Below are positions 23,833 through 32,307 of a stretch of 64,000 nucleotides of DNA, one piece after another. This stretch comes from Bacillota bacterium. GTDB taxonomy: Bacteria; Bacillota; Clostridia; Oscillospirales; Oscillospiraceae. The notes under the pieces were generated by a model. It ran no database searches. It worked only from the letters and a program-made list of their open reading frames with translations, and was not told the origin of the DNA. Made by a program: the position numbers and the translations under genes. Each line of letters opens with the position of its first letter. The first letter of the stretch is position 1. The stretch lies in NCBI GenBank assembly GCA_023459875.1, contig JAEWRY010000044.1:62001-126000 (forward strand), in the 5' to 3' direction.

Positions 23833-24285
23833 TCAGAAGGGCAGATCCCCGTCGTCTCCGTCCAGTTCTGCGAACTGGTCGAAAGCGGGAGGCGCGGCGG
23901 CGTAATCGCCGCCGGAAGCTGAGGGCCTGGCTGCGGGTGCGAAACCGCCTGCTTCGGCGTCCTTGCGGGAATCGCCAAAGTAAACGTTATCGGCTATCAC
24001 CTCGGCATTGCGGCGCTTGCCCCCGTCCTTATCCGTCCACTCGCGGATCTGAAGGCGGCCCTCCACCACGGCCATGCGGCCCTTGGTAAAGAAGCGGGAA
24101 ACAAACTCTCCCGTCTGGCGCCATGCGACAATGTCAATGAAGTCGACGGACTTCTCACCGGTGGACTTGTCCTTAAAGTCCCGATCCACCGCCAGCGTGA
24201 AGGAAGACACGGCGACGCCGCTCTGAGTGTGACGCAGCTCGGGGTCCCGGGTCAGGCGACCCATCAGGATGATCCTGTTCAGCAT
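23833..24285 (-). CDS. ssb: Single-stranded DNA-binding protein
   Basis: A 150-residue SSB with the OB-fold opening LNRIILMGRLTRDPELRHTQ, the central VDFIDIVAWRQTGEFVSRFF and the RLQIREWTDKDG strand. A Gly/Ala/Pro linker leads to the acidic tip DDGDLPF, which docks replication and repair partners. The AGGAG site is directly upstream. Its place between rpsF and rpsR is the conserved Firmicute arrangement, giving co-regulation with the ribosome. Confidence 0.96.
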   Translation of the reverse strand: MLNRIILMGRLTRDPELRHTQSGVAVSSFTLAVDRDFKDKSTGEKSVDFIDIVAWRQTGEFVSRFFTKGRMAVVEGRLQIREWTDKDGGKRRNAEVIADNVYFGDSRKDAEAGGFAPAARPSASGGDYAAAPPAFDQFAELDGDDGDLPF

Positions 24286-24297
24286 ACTCTCTCCTCC

Positions 24298-24594
24298 TTA
24301 TTCATCCTTGCAGATGATCATGGAGCGGATGACGCCGTCGGTAATTTTGAGAATACGGTCCAGCTCGGCGGGGAACTGCGCGCCGGACGTAAAGCTCATG
24401 AGCACATAGTAACCTTCGTTCAGGTCGTTGATGGGATAAGCCAGACGGCGTTTACCCCACTCGTCAACTTCAGTCAGCGTCCCGTTGGTTTCGACCATAG
24501 ACTTGAAGCGCTCTTTGAGGGCCGCGATCCCTTCCTCACCCAGCGCGGGGTCCATGATGTAGACCACCTCGTAGTTTGCGTTGATTTTTGCCAT
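24298..24594 (-). CDS. rpsF: 30S ribosomal protein S6
   Basis: A 98-residue S6 with the usual ferredoxin-like pattern: YEVVYIMDPALGEE, the central WGKRRLAYPINDLNEGYYVL, and the ITDGVIRSMIICKDE end. It is first in rpsF-ssb-rpsR and 12 nt upstream of ssb. AGGAGG precedes the ATG. A GC-rich hairpin in the leader may be where S6:S18 binds to repress the operon. Confidence 0.96.
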   Translation of the reverse strand: MAKINANYEVVYIMDPALGEEGIAALKERFKSMVETNGTLTEVDEWGKRRLAYPINDLNEGYYVLMSFTSGAQFPAELDRILKITDGVIRSMIICKDE

Positions 24595-24622
24595 GTTTTT
24601 TGCACCTCCTTATGGACATATG

Positions 24623-24642
24623 GCCGTCGCGAAAGCGGCGGC
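24623..24642 (-). promoter_or_regulatory. Leader hairpin of rpsF operon, possible S6:S18 autoregulatory site
   Basis: On the minus strand GCCGCCGCTTTCGCGACGGC folds with outer GCCG/CGGC and inner CGC/GCG stems. S6:S18 are known to bind an rpsF leader motif with an exposed CCG. The location fits; the exact motif match is uncertain. Confidence 0.35.
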
Positions 24643-24677
24643 AAGGATTATAACCCGTAAAAAATACAGGCTATAAT

Positions 24678-24705
24678 ATTATATAAGAATTACGATCTTT
24701 GTCAA
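24678..24705 (-). promoter_or_regulatory. Promoter of rpsF-ssb-rpsR
   Basis: On the minus strand TTGACA (24700-24705) and TATAAT (24678-24683), both consensus, with a 16-bp spacer. Confidence 0.88.
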
Positions 24706-24724
24706 GATAAATAATTACAGGCTT

Positions 24725-25207
24725 TTACAAGCTCTGCGGCAGGGAGTCGTCCCCTCGCACCCAGTCCTCCACATGGACGACTGAATACTCCGTTTTCGTC
24801 TCCCGGATCACCACGCGGGAAATTCCGGCGTTGATAATCAGGCGGCGGCACATGGCGCAGGACGTAGAACCCGAAATGAGTTCCCCGGTGGCCGGATTTT
24901 TACAGGCCATGTAGAGGGTCGCGCCTATGGTTTCGCTCCGGGCGGCGGAGATAATGGCGTTGGCCTCGGCGTGTACCGAGCGGCAGAGCTCATACCGCTC
25001 CCCGGAGGGAATATTAAGCGCCTCCCTGGTACAGTACCCCAGATCCACACAGTTTTTGCGCCCCCTGGGCGCGCCGTTGTACCCCGTGGAAATGATCTCG
25101 TCGTTGCGCACGATAATGGCCCCATAGCACCTCCTCAGGCAGGTAGCGCGCTCCAGCACGGTTTCGGCAATGTCCAGATAATAGTTGTCTTTGTCAATAC
25201 GTCCCAT
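24725..25207 (-). CDS. dCMP deaminase-family protein (ComEB-like)
   Basis: A 160-residue zinc-dependent cytidine/deoxycytidylate deaminase. The catalytic HAE motif is in RSVHAEANAI, and the two zinc cysteines are in STSCAMCRRLI (C-x2-C). An inserted CVDLGYCTRE segment is typical of dCMP deaminases. It converts dCMP to dUMP, feeding dTTP synthesis. The name ComEB comes from the Bacillus homologue in the competence operon and does not imply a competence role. The protein is complete. No clear terminator separates its end from the rpsF promoter. Confidence 0.88.
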   Translation of the reverse strand: MGRIDKDNYYLDIAETVLERATCLRRCYGAIIVRNDEIISTGYNGAPRGRKNCVDLGYCTREALNIPSGERYELCRSVHAEANAIISAARSETIGATLYMACKNPATGELISGSTSCAMCRRLIINAGISRVVIRETKTEYSVVHVEDWVRGDDSLPQSL

Positions 25208-25304
25208 ATGTGGCCCTCCGTACAGTTTTTAGGCCAGTATAGCATAAAGAAAACCCCTTGCATAGTATGAAGTGCATAAAAGGACGCTATAAGGAGGCTT
25301 CCCC

Positions 25305-25859
25305 ATGGAACTGGAAGATACAGATTATATGTCCCCCGGGCCGGGACAGTGCGGCAGCGACCGGGAGCTTTTCGCCCGGGTGTGGAGACGGGTTATGCCG
25401 GAGGACCGGGAAGACTGCCCGATTGAACTGATCCCGCCGGAAACGCCCGCCGAGAATTTCTCTCGCCCCGCGGACAGTACGCTTTTGCAGCGTTTTGTCG
25501 CTGGGGAGCGAAAGGATGCCCAAACCTACAAAGCGTTGGCCCGCCGCACTTCCGGGAAAGACGCCAAAGTTCTTTCCCAAATCGCCGACGACGAAAAAGC
25601 CCATGCCAGGCGTCTGGCCGCCGCCTATTTTATTCTTACGGGAATTCAGCTTCACCCCACCGCAAACGACATTTCCTTTCGGGCAGGCTATCCCGGTATA
25701 CTGCGGCAGCGCCTGATGGAGGAGCAGAACGGGGCCGAAGCTTACAGGACGGCGGCGGCGGAAACCTCCGACCCCTGGCTGCGGGATACATACAACACCT
25801 TAGCGGAAGACGAGCTGATACACGCCCGGCAAATATACGCTCTTCTGGAAGCACTCTGA
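25305..25859 (+). CDS. Ferritin-like/rubrerythrin-like diiron protein
   Basis: A 184-residue protein with a four-helix ferritin-like domain from about residue 60. Paired iron-ligand motifs are visible: E in VAGERKDAQTY, D-D-E-K-A-H in IADDEKAHARRL, E in MEEQNGAEAY and E-D-E-L-I-H in LAEDELIHARQI. There is no C-terminal rubredoxin-type Cys4 site, so it is not a full rubrerythrin. The N-terminal 55 residues are Pro/Glu-rich and disordered-looking. AAGGAGG precedes the ATG. Likely a peroxide-scavenging or iron-handling protein of an anaerobe; the substrate is inferred. Confidence 0.8.
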   Translation: MELEDTDYMSPGPGQCGSDRELFARVWRRVMPEDREDCPIELIPPETPAENFSRPADSTLLQRFVAGERKDAQTYKALARRTSGKDAKVLSQIADDEKAHARRLAAAYFILTGIQLHPTANDISFRAGYPGILRQRLMEEQNGAEAYRTAAAETSDPWLRDTYNTLAEDELIHARQIYALLEAL

Positions 25860-25893
25860 CCAGATCTCGGAATACATAAGCGCCGGACGAAAT

Positions 25894-25922
25894 CAGGCTG
25901 CCGTATCATCTACGGCAGCCTG
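25894..25922. terminator. Terminator between ferritin-like gene and V-ATPase operon
   Basis: A 12-bp stem CAGGCTGCCGTA (25894-25905) / TACGGCAGCCTG (25911-25922) serves two convergent transcripts; tails are T-rich but broken. Confidence 0.8.
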
Positions 25923-25926
25923 TCTC

Positions 25927-26640
25927 TTATTCTTCGGTTTCTTCCATTTCACGTTTCTTGAACGCCTCGAGCTCCTTCGCGTCGGCGGCGCGTTTTTCTT
26001 CCAGCGCCTGCTCCAGAAGCATATCCTTCACCTTCATGAGGCGGACGGTGGCGGCGCGCTCATTCTCATCGAGCTTCATGGAGATGTATTTGATGCTCTC
26101 CTGCATCTGGGGGATCATCACATACTCCAGGGCGTTCACACGGCGGCGGGTCTTCTCGATCTCCTCGGCCAGAAGCTGAGAGGTCTTCTCGATTTCCGCC
26201 AGCTTTAGCATATCCTGAAAGACATCGGCCAAGGCTTCCACGGCTCCGTCCAGCTCACCCGAGGTGGTGGCAAAGCCGTAGGGATAGATTTCCCCCGGGT
26301 TGTCACTCCTGGTTTTAAACTCATAGACGGGGACGTTCACCGACATGATGTTTTTAAAAGACATGTCGAGCTCCACGCTCTGCTTGGGGCAGAGGAGGGA
26401 CTGCTCCATGGTCTCGGAAGACATGATAGCCGAGGCCACGGTGAACGAGCCGTGTGCGCGCATGAGCGTTTCTTCCACTTTTTTGCGCAGCGCCCGGTTT
26501 TCGCGCACGATGTCCAGAAACTGCTTCATAAGCTCGTCGCGTTTGTCCTTGAGGAGTTTATGACCCCGGGTGGCGGTTTTGAGCCGGCCCTTGAGCCGGG
26601 TCAGTTCCATCCGGGTAGGGTTCACGGTTTTTGCCGGCAT
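25927..26640 (-). CDS. atpD: V-type ATPase subunit D (central stalk)
   Basis: A 237-residue coiled-coil rotor-stalk subunit. It opens NPTRMELTRLKGRLKTATRG, the signature of subunit D, continues as a long antiparallel coiled coil, with the conserved ALEYVMIPQMQESIKYI and DENERAATVRLMKVKD segment near residues 180-215, and ends in an acidic tail. It transmits rotation between the A3B3 head and the membrane ring. Last gene of the operon, 15 nt after atpB. Confidence 0.95.
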   Translation of the reverse strand: MPAKTVNPTRMELTRLKGRLKTATRGHKLLKDKRDELMKQFLDIVRENRALRKKVEETLMRAHGSFTVASAIMSSETMEQSLLCPKQSVELDMSFKNIMSVNVPVYEFKTRSDNPGEIYPYGFATTSGELDGAVEALADVFQDMLKLAEIEKTSQLLAEEIEKTRRRVNALEYVMIPQMQESIKYISMKLDENERAATVRLMKVKDMLLEQALEEKRAADAKELEAFKKREMEETEE

Positions 26641-26655
26641 ATCCGCAATCCCCCC

Positions 26656-28035
26656 TTATGCTTCTTTTTTGGGCAGATACTTGTCGATATGCTCCTGCTT
26701 GATCCGTTTGAGCTCGCCGGTGGGCAGGATGGACAGCAGCTGCCAGCCCAGATCCAGCGTCTCCTCGATGGAACGGTTCTCGTCCGCGCCCTGGGTCACG
26801 TAGCGCTTCTCGAATTCGTCGGCAAACTTGGCGTAGAGGAGGTCGGTGGGAGACAGGGCGGCCTCGCCCAGAATGCTCATGAGCTCCTTCGTCTCCTTGC
26901 CGGTGGCGTACGCAGCGAACAGCTGGTTCATGGTTCCGGAGTGGTCTTCCCGAGTTTTGCCCTCGCCAATGCCCTTGTCTTTGAGGCGGGAGAGGGAAGG
27001 CAGCACGTCCACCGGGGGATTGACGCCCGCGCGGAAAAGATCGCGGGAGAGAATAATCTGGCCCTCGGTAATGTAGCCGGTGAGGTCGGGGATGGGGTGG
27101 GTCTTGTCGTCCTCTGGCATGGTGAGGATGGGGATCATGGTGATGGAGCCCTTATTGCCCAGACGGCGGCCGGCCCGTTCGTACATGGTGGCAAGGTCGG
27201 TGTACAGGTAGCCGGGATAGCCCCGGCGGCCTGGTACTTCCTTCTTAGCCGCGGACACCTCGCGCAGCGCTTCGGCGTAGTTCGTGATGTCGGTGAGGAT
27301 GACCAGCACGTGCATATCCTTTTCAAAAGCAAGGTACTCGGCGGCGGTGAGGGCCATACGGGGCGTGGCGATGCGTTCGACGGCCGGGTCGTTGGCGAGG
27401 TTCGTGAACAGCACGGTGCGGTCGATGGCGCCGGTGCGGCGGAAGTCCTGGATAAAGAACTCCGCCTCCTCGAAGGTAATGCCGATGGCCGCAAAGACCA
27501 CGGCGAAGTTGGAGGCGCCGTCCAGCACCTTGGCTTGTCTCGCGATCTGAGCGGCCAAATTGGCGTGGGGCAGACCGGAGCCGGAGAAGATGGGCAGTTT
27601 CTGACCGCGGACCAGGGTGTTGAGTCCGTCGATGGTGGAGATGCCCGTCTGGATAAATTCGTTGGGGTAGTCCCGGGCGGCGGGGTTCATGGGTAGGCCG
27701 TTAATGTCCCGGTGCTCGGCCGCCAGGATCTCGGGTCCGCCGTCGATGGGATGGCCCATGCCGTTAAAAACGCGGCCCAGCATATCGCCCGAAACGGCGA
27801 GCTCCAGGGGGTGGCCCAGAAAACGGATCTTGGATTCGGCCAGATTGATTCCGGCGGAGGGCTCGAAAAGCTGAACCACGGCGTTGTCGCCGTTTACTTC
27901 CAGAACCTTGCAGCGGCGCACGCTGCCGTTGGGAAGTTCTATTTCGCCCAGCTCGTCGTAGGTGACGCCTTCTACCTGGTGAACGACCATCAGAGGGCCG
28001 GAAATCTCCTGGATCGTTTTATATTCCCTGATCAT
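26656..28035 (-). CDS. atpB: V-type ATPase subunit B (non-catalytic nucleotide-binding)
   Basis: A 459-residue regulatory subunit alternating with A in the A3B3 head. It has the beta-barrel N-terminus (REYKTIQEISGPLMVVHQVEG), the degenerate P-loop region IFSGSGLPHANLAAQIARQA in place of a Walker A, and the PGRRGYPGYLYTDLATMYERAG segment. Length is standard. It overlaps atpA by 4 nt (ATGA). Confidence 0.97.
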   Translation of the reverse strand: MIREYKTIQEISGPLMVVHQVEGVTYDELGEIELPNGSVRRCKVLEVNGDNAVVQLFEPSAGINLAESKIRFLGHPLELAVSGDMLGRVFNGMGHPIDGGPEILAAEHRDINGLPMNPAARDYPNEFIQTGISTIDGLNTLVRGQKLPIFSGSGLPHANLAAQIARQAKVLDGASNFAVVFAAIGITFEEAEFFIQDFRRTGAIDRTVLFTNLANDPAVERIATPRMALTAAEYLAFEKDMHVLVILTDITNYAEALREVSAAKKEVPGRRGYPGYLYTDLATMYERAGRRLGNKGSITMIPILTMPEDDKTHPIPDLTGYITEGQIILSRDLFRAGVNPPVDVLPSLSRLKDKGIGEGKTREDHSGTMNQLFAAYATGKETKELMSILGEAALSPTDLLYAKFADEFEKRYVTQGADENRSIEETLDLGWQLLSILPTGELKRIKQEHIDKYLPKKEA

Positions 28036-29819
28036 CCCTCTTCTCCTCCCTTTGCAACAACGGCCTCGATTTGAGCGGCCATATCAGTCTCCATGGAGGC
28101 ATAAGCCGCCACATACTCGGCCTCGGGTACGCTCTTGGCGCGTCCGATGCGCTCTCTGACGGGAATGGCGGTCAGATCGTAGATACCCGCGCCCTTAGCG
28201 ATAGCTGCCCGGCAGAGATTACCATAGGTCAGGATGATGGAAAGGAGCTTAAACTGCCGGTCATAGGAAGAGTAGCTGTCCACATCCATAAAGGAGTTCT
28301 GCTGGAGGAAGTCTTCGCGGATCATCTTGGCGACTTCAAGGGTAAGCTGGTCGCCCGCGGACAGGGAATCCTTGCCGACCAGCTGCACGATTTCGTTGAG
28401 ACTCGCTTCCTCCTGAAGGATGGCCATGGCCCTCTCCCGGTGGGCCAGATATTCCTTGCCAAGATGCTCGTCGTACCAGCCCTTGAGGGAGTCCAGGTAG
28501 AGGGAGTAGGAATTCAGCCAGTTGATGGCCGGGAAGTGACGGCGGTAAGCAAGCGCCGCGTCCAGCGCCCAGAACACCTTGACGATGCGCATGGTGCCCT
28601 GAGAGACGGGTTCAGACAGGTCACCGCCCGGAGGGGAGACAGCGCCCACGGCGGTGAGGGACCCGCGGCGGTCCTTGTCGCTGCCGACGCACTCCACGCT
28701 TCCGGCCCGTTCGTAGAACTGGGCAAGGCGGGAGGAGAGGTAAGCCGGATAGCCTTCTTCGCCGGGCATTTCTTCCAGACGGCCGGACATCTCACGCAGA
28801 GCCTCGGCCCAGCGGGAGGTGGAGTCGGCGATAACGGCCACGTCGTAGCCCATGTCGCGGAAGTATTCTGCGATGGTGATGCCGGTGTAAATGCTGGCCT
28901 CGCGGGCGGCCACGGGCATATCCGAGGTGTTGGCGATAAGGACGGTGCGCTTCATGAGCGTCTCGCCGGTGCGGGGGTCTTTCAGTTCCGGGAATTCACG
29001 CAACACGTCGGTCATCTCGTTGCCGCGTTCGCCGCAGCCGATATAGACCACGATATCCACGTCCGACCATTTGGCCAGCTGATGCTGCATGACCGTCTTG
29101 CCCGAGCCGAAGGGGCCGGGAATGGCGGCGGTACCGCCCTTGGCGATGGGGAAGAGCGTATCCACGATACGCTGTCCTGAAAGCAGGGGAGCCTTGGGGG
29201 GAAATTTGCGCTTATAAGGACGGCCCACGCGGACGGGCCACTTCTGCATCATGGTGAGGTTCACGCTCTCGCCGCTGTCCTTTTTGAGAACGGCCACCGT
29301 GTCCAGGACGGTGAACTCGCCGGGAGAAATGCTCTGGATGGTGCCGGAGAGATTGGGCGGAACCATGATCTTGTGGAGTACCACCCGGGTCTCCTGCACG
29401 GTACCGATGACGTCGCCGCCAACTACCTTGGCGCCGGCCTCTACGGTGGGAACGAACTGCCACTTCTTTTCGCGCTCCAGCGCGGGAATTTCGATGCCGC
29501 GGGTGATGTTTGCGCCGACCTTTTCCCTGATTTTCTCCAGCGGACGCTGGATGCCGTCGTAAATATTTTCAATGAGACCCGGACCCAGCTCAACCGAAAG
29601 GGGGTAGCCGGTCGTTTCAACCTTAGCGCCGGGACCCAGCCCCGAGGTCTCCTCGTAGACCTGAATGGAGGCGGAGTCGCCGTTCATGGTCAGGATCTCG
29701 CCGATGAGCCGTTGCTCACCCACGCGGACCACGTCGGCCATATTGGCGTCGGCCAGGCCGGTGGCAACCACGAGCGGGCCGGAAACCTTCACTATTTTTC
29801 CGCTGCTCAATCGTTTCAA
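28032..29819 (-). CDS. atpA: V-type ATPase catalytic subunit A
   Basis: A 595-residue catalytic subunit. Walker A GPFGSGKTVMQHQ is intact, followed by IGCGERGNEMTDVL and SRWAEALREMSGRLEEMPGE with the catalytic Glu region. The approximately 90-residue non-homologous insertion near residues 110-200 that separates V/A-type A from F-type beta is present. In bacteria this enzyme usually pumps ions at the cost of ATP. It couples to atpB by a 4-nt overlap. Confidence 0.97.
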   Translation of the reverse strand: MKRLSSGKIVKVSGPLVVATGLADANMADVVRVGEQRLIGEILTMNGDSASIQVYEETSGLGPGAKVETTGYPLSVELGPGLIENIYDGIQRPLEKIREKVGANITRGIEIPALEREKKWQFVPTVEAGAKVVGGDVIGTVQETRVVLHKIMVPPNLSGTIQSISPGEFTVLDTVAVLKKDSGESVNLTMMQKWPVRVGRPYKRKFPPKAPLLSGQRIVDTLFPIAKGGTAAIPGPFGSGKTVMQHQLAKWSDVDIVVYIGCGERGNEMTDVLREFPELKDPRTGETLMKRTVLIANTSDMPVAAREASIYTGITIAEYFRDMGYDVAVIADSTSRWAEALREMSGRLEEMPGEEGYPAYLSSRLAQFYERAGSVECVGSDKDRRGSLTAVGAVSPPGGDLSEPVSQGTMRIVKVFWALDAALAYRRHFPAINWLNSYSLYLDSLKGWYDEHLGKEYLAHRERAMAILQEEASLNEIVQLVGKDSLSAGDQLTLEVAKMIREDFLQQNSFMDVDSYSSYDRQFKLLSIILTYGNLCRAAIAKGAGIYDLTAIPVRERIGRAKSVPEAEYVAAYASMETDMAAQIEAVVAKGGEEG

Positions 29820-29858
29820 CCTTCTTTCCGCGGCCGCCCCGAAGGCGGCCGATGATGT

Positions 29859-30167
29859 TTACAGAATGTCTGCGCCCACCGCGCGTTCCACGGCGCGCTT
29901 CACGTTCGCCATACCGATGCCCAGAGAGCCTTCCTTGCCGGGGATGAGGATGACGGCCGGCGTGAGCTCATCCTTATATCGGGTGATATCGGCCTGCATG
30001 TTTACGGCAAGCTGCTCGGTAAGATAGATAACCGCGTAATTTTCCTTAGCCAGCCTGTGCAATGTCTCTTTGGCTTCATCTGCGTTTTCCGCCGGGTATA
30101 CATCCAGGCCCAGCGCCTTGAACCCAAGAACACTGTCCCGGTCGCCCAGAGCCGCGATTTTATACAT
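29859..30167 (-). CDS. atpF: V-type ATPase subunit F
   Basis: A 102-residue small central-stalk subunit with the Rossmann-like opening YKIAALGDRDSVLGFKALG and the conserved AVIYLTEQLA and LIPGKEGSLGIG segments. I chose the ATG at 30167, since family members start MYKIA; a GTG three codons upstream (30176) is possible. It overlaps the end of atpC by 8 nt. Confidence 0.93.
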   Translation of the reverse strand: MYKIAALGDRDSVLGFKALGLDVYPAENADEAKETLHRLAKENYAVIYLTEQLAVNMQADITRYKDELTPAVILIPGKEGSLGIGMANVKRAVERAVGADIL

Positions 30168-31158
30168 AGCTCTCACGCAGCCTTTCCCGGATGATTTCGG
30201 TATCCAGCCCGGCCATACGGCCCGTCATGATGATGCGGATGGCTGTGAGCTCCGCCTCTCTGGCATAGAGGTAGATAACTGGAACCTGCTCTCCAAAGGG
30301 AACATGGCGCGATTCAGCCAGATAGCCCATAAGGGCATTGTCGCAAAGCCGTTCAAATTCGGTGAGATGTCCGCTGCCCGCGGATGTGAGGGTCGCCCCA
30401 AGCGCCGCGGCCGCGGTCAGCTTGCCGCTCGAGAACAGCGCGGCCAGTTCCTGCGCTCCGGCTGAAGTAACGCTCTTTTCGGACACATTGCCTCCGGGAA
30501 CCAACACCTGGCTCAGAAAATCGGCGCCCCGCTCCATCCGTGCCGCCCGGACGGCGGCGCGCAGGTTGGCGGCGTCAATGGACAGCTTCACAAATCCAAT
30601 AAGAAATTTGCTCTCTGTCGCCTTTGCCGTCATCATCATTTCCTCAAAGTAGGCTTTGTCAAGAATAAAGTCGGCCGCCTGCGGATCACCCGAGGTGGCC
30701 AGTGTCTCCTTGGCCTTGAAGATGGCTGTCCGGAACTGCTCGGTAACGCTGCGCAGGTCCTCCTTATAGTAGGCATCCCGAAGAGCATCGGGCAAATAAC
30801 GGCCGCCCTGCACCAAGAGGCGGGATTCGTCGGTCCCCACCGCCTGCGCTTTCAGCAGGACCTTGATATTATGATAATCATACTTAATGCGGAACACATC
30901 AACGAAATTCGGATCAGGCACAGCAGCGCGTAAATCCTGATAGACCGCGCTGCGCGCCGCCGTCAGCTTTTCCTCCAGGGTCTCGGGGGTCAGTACGCTG
31001 AAATCCCCGTACCCGCACTCGGTAAGCACCTTGGCGGCTTCCTCGTCGGAACGCGCTTCCAGCATACGCTCCTTGCGCTCCTTGGTGAGAAGTCTGTTTT
31101 CCATAGCCCGGATGCGCGTGGAAATGCTGAGATAATCGGTGTCTTTCAGCTTAGGCAA
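30160..31158 (-). CDS. atpC: V-type ATPase subunit C
   Basis: A 332-residue, all-helical funnel-shaped subunit linking the central stalk to the membrane ring. The DYLSISTRIRAMENRLLTKE opening, FRIKYDYHNIKVLLKA and FVKLSIDAANLRAAVRAAR mark the NtpC/AtpC family. No membrane segments. Lies between atpE and atpF, 33 nt after atpE. Confidence 0.92.
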   Translation of the reverse strand: MPKLKDTDYLSISTRIRAMENRLLTKERKERMLEARSDEEAAKVLTECGYGDFSVLTPETLEEKLTAARSAVYQDLRAAVPDPNFVDVFRIKYDYHNIKVLLKAQAVGTDESRLLVQGGRYLPDALRDAYYKEDLRSVTEQFRTAIFKAKETLATSGDPQAADFILDKAYFEEMMMTAKATESKFLIGFVKLSIDAANLRAAVRAARMERGADFLSQVLVPGGNVSEKSVTSAGAQELAALFSSGKLTAAAALGATLTSAGSGHLTEFERLCDNALMGYLAESRHVPFGEQVPVIYLYAREAELTAIRIIMTGRMAGLDTEIIRERLRESYV

Positions 31159-31191
31159 GACACTTCCTCCTTTCCTGCCCGCCGGAAGCGG

Positions 31192-31791
31192 TCATACCGC
31201 GCCCTCGAACAGAACCTGAGCCACCTGGGCGGCCATTTCTTCGCGCTGAAGGCGGACAAGGGTTTCAAAACTGCAGTTGACCTCTATGCGGTCTCCCTGA
31301 AGAATGAGCCCGCCCTTAATGGGGCGCACCTCTTCCGACAGCTTCAAAGCGCCTTTGGTTCCCAAAAGCTCATTTGCCCCCGTGACCACCTGCTTGCCAA
31401 GACGGGTACGGTCTTTCTGGGAAAGAATAACCTGTTCCTGTCCGGTTTTGGCTGCCTTCGCTGCCAGCTTGGAAAGCAGCGACGCGTATTCGGACTCCGG
31501 AAGCGTACAAAGTTTCTCCAACGCCAGATCGAACGCCTTGCTCACCATCTCCTGTCTGGCTGCCAAAACGATTTTCTTGGCTTCCAGCCTGGAAACGCTC
31601 CCGAGCCGCACCACGCGCTCGTCCGCGTTTTTCTGACCGAGCGCCAGAATTGCCGAGGACTCCTTCTGAGCCTGATCGGTATACCGCGCCAGGATCGCCG
31701 CCCCTTCACTGTTTGCCTTCGCGTCCATTTCTTCAATTTCACGGCGGACGTCGTCGGCAATGCGGTCGGTGATCCGTTCAATACCTTCCAT
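31192..31791 (-). CDS. atpE: V-type ATPase subunit E (peripheral stalk)
   Basis: A 199-residue subunit with a long N-terminal coiled coil (residues 1-95, rich in Ala, Glu, Lys) and a globular C-terminal head-binding domain ending RPIKGGLILQGDRIEVNCSFETLV-type sequence. It pairs with the small coiled-coil subunit encoded first in the operon to form the stator. Confidence 0.92.
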   Translation of the reverse strand: MEGIERITDRIADDVRREIEEMDAKANSEGAAILARYTDQAQKESSAILALGQKNADERVVRLGSVSRLEAKKIVLAARQEMVSKAFDLALEKLCTLPESEYASLLSKLAAKAAKTGQEQVILSQKDRTRLGKQVVTGANELLGTKGALKLSEEVRPIKGGLILQGDRIEVNCSFETLVRLQREEMAAQVAQVLFEGAV

Positions 31792-31815
31792 TTTTTGTCC
31801 TCCTATTCTCCCCGC

Positions 31816-32307
31816 TTACATTGCGTTGAGGAGCAGCAGAAAGGAGGTAAGCAGAGACAGAATGGCGTAGAATTCTACGGTAATGCAGAGGATCATGCCC
31901 TTGGACCAGTCGTTGGGCTGCTTGGACACGATGTTTACCGAAGCGGCGGCGACACGGCCCTGATAAATTGCGGAAAGCCAGCCGACAAAGGCGTTGGGCA
32001 GGCAGGCAACCAGAACGCGCAGGCCCTGGGTAAGGGTGATGGCAGCCAAGTCGGCTCCCGAGAAGACGCCCATCTGGGTCAGTGCCACGAAGGCGATAAC
32101 CAGTCCGTAAAGGCCCTGTGTACCGGGGATGACCTGAAGAATCAGGCACTTGGAAAACTGGGTGGGATCTTCGCACAGAAGACCCGTCGCCGCTTCGCCG
32201 GTGATTCCTGTTCCCTTGGCGGAACCGATGCCGCTCAGGCCCGCGGCCAGACCAGCGCCCATAAAGCCGAGTGTTGCGCCGCTAAAAGTGTTCAGAAACT
32301 CCATCAT
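31816..32307 (-). CDS. atpK: V-type ATPase proteolipid subunit K (c-ring)
   Basis: A 163-residue four-helix proteolipid, a fused pair of hairpins. The motif LQVIPGTQGLYG carries the Thr-Gln pair, AIYQGRVAAAS carries the Gln, and VEFYAIL carries the Glu that together bind Na+ in the Enterococcus hirae NtpK ring. By position these correspond to T64, Q65, Q110 and E139, so sodium coupling is likely. It overlaps atpI by 4 nt. Confidence 0.95.
   Translation of the reverse strand: MMEFLNTFSGATLGFMGAGLAAGLSGIGSAKGTGITGEAATGLLCEDPTQFSKCLILQVIPGTQGLYGLVIAFVALTQMGVFSGADLAAITLTQGLRVLVACLPNAFVGWLSAIYQGRVAAASVNIVSKQPNDWSKGMILCITVEFYAILSLLTSFLLLLNAM

Noticed and set aside
24725..25207. Competence operon, on the basis of ComEB-like and ComM genes
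   Set aside because: ComEA, ComEC and pilus genes are not in the window, and both families occur widely in non-competent bacteria.
26452..29180. Long open frames (up to 414 codons) opposite atpB, atpD and atpA
   Set aside because: Shadows of well-conserved ATPase genes; compositions are low-complexity and show no protein signature.
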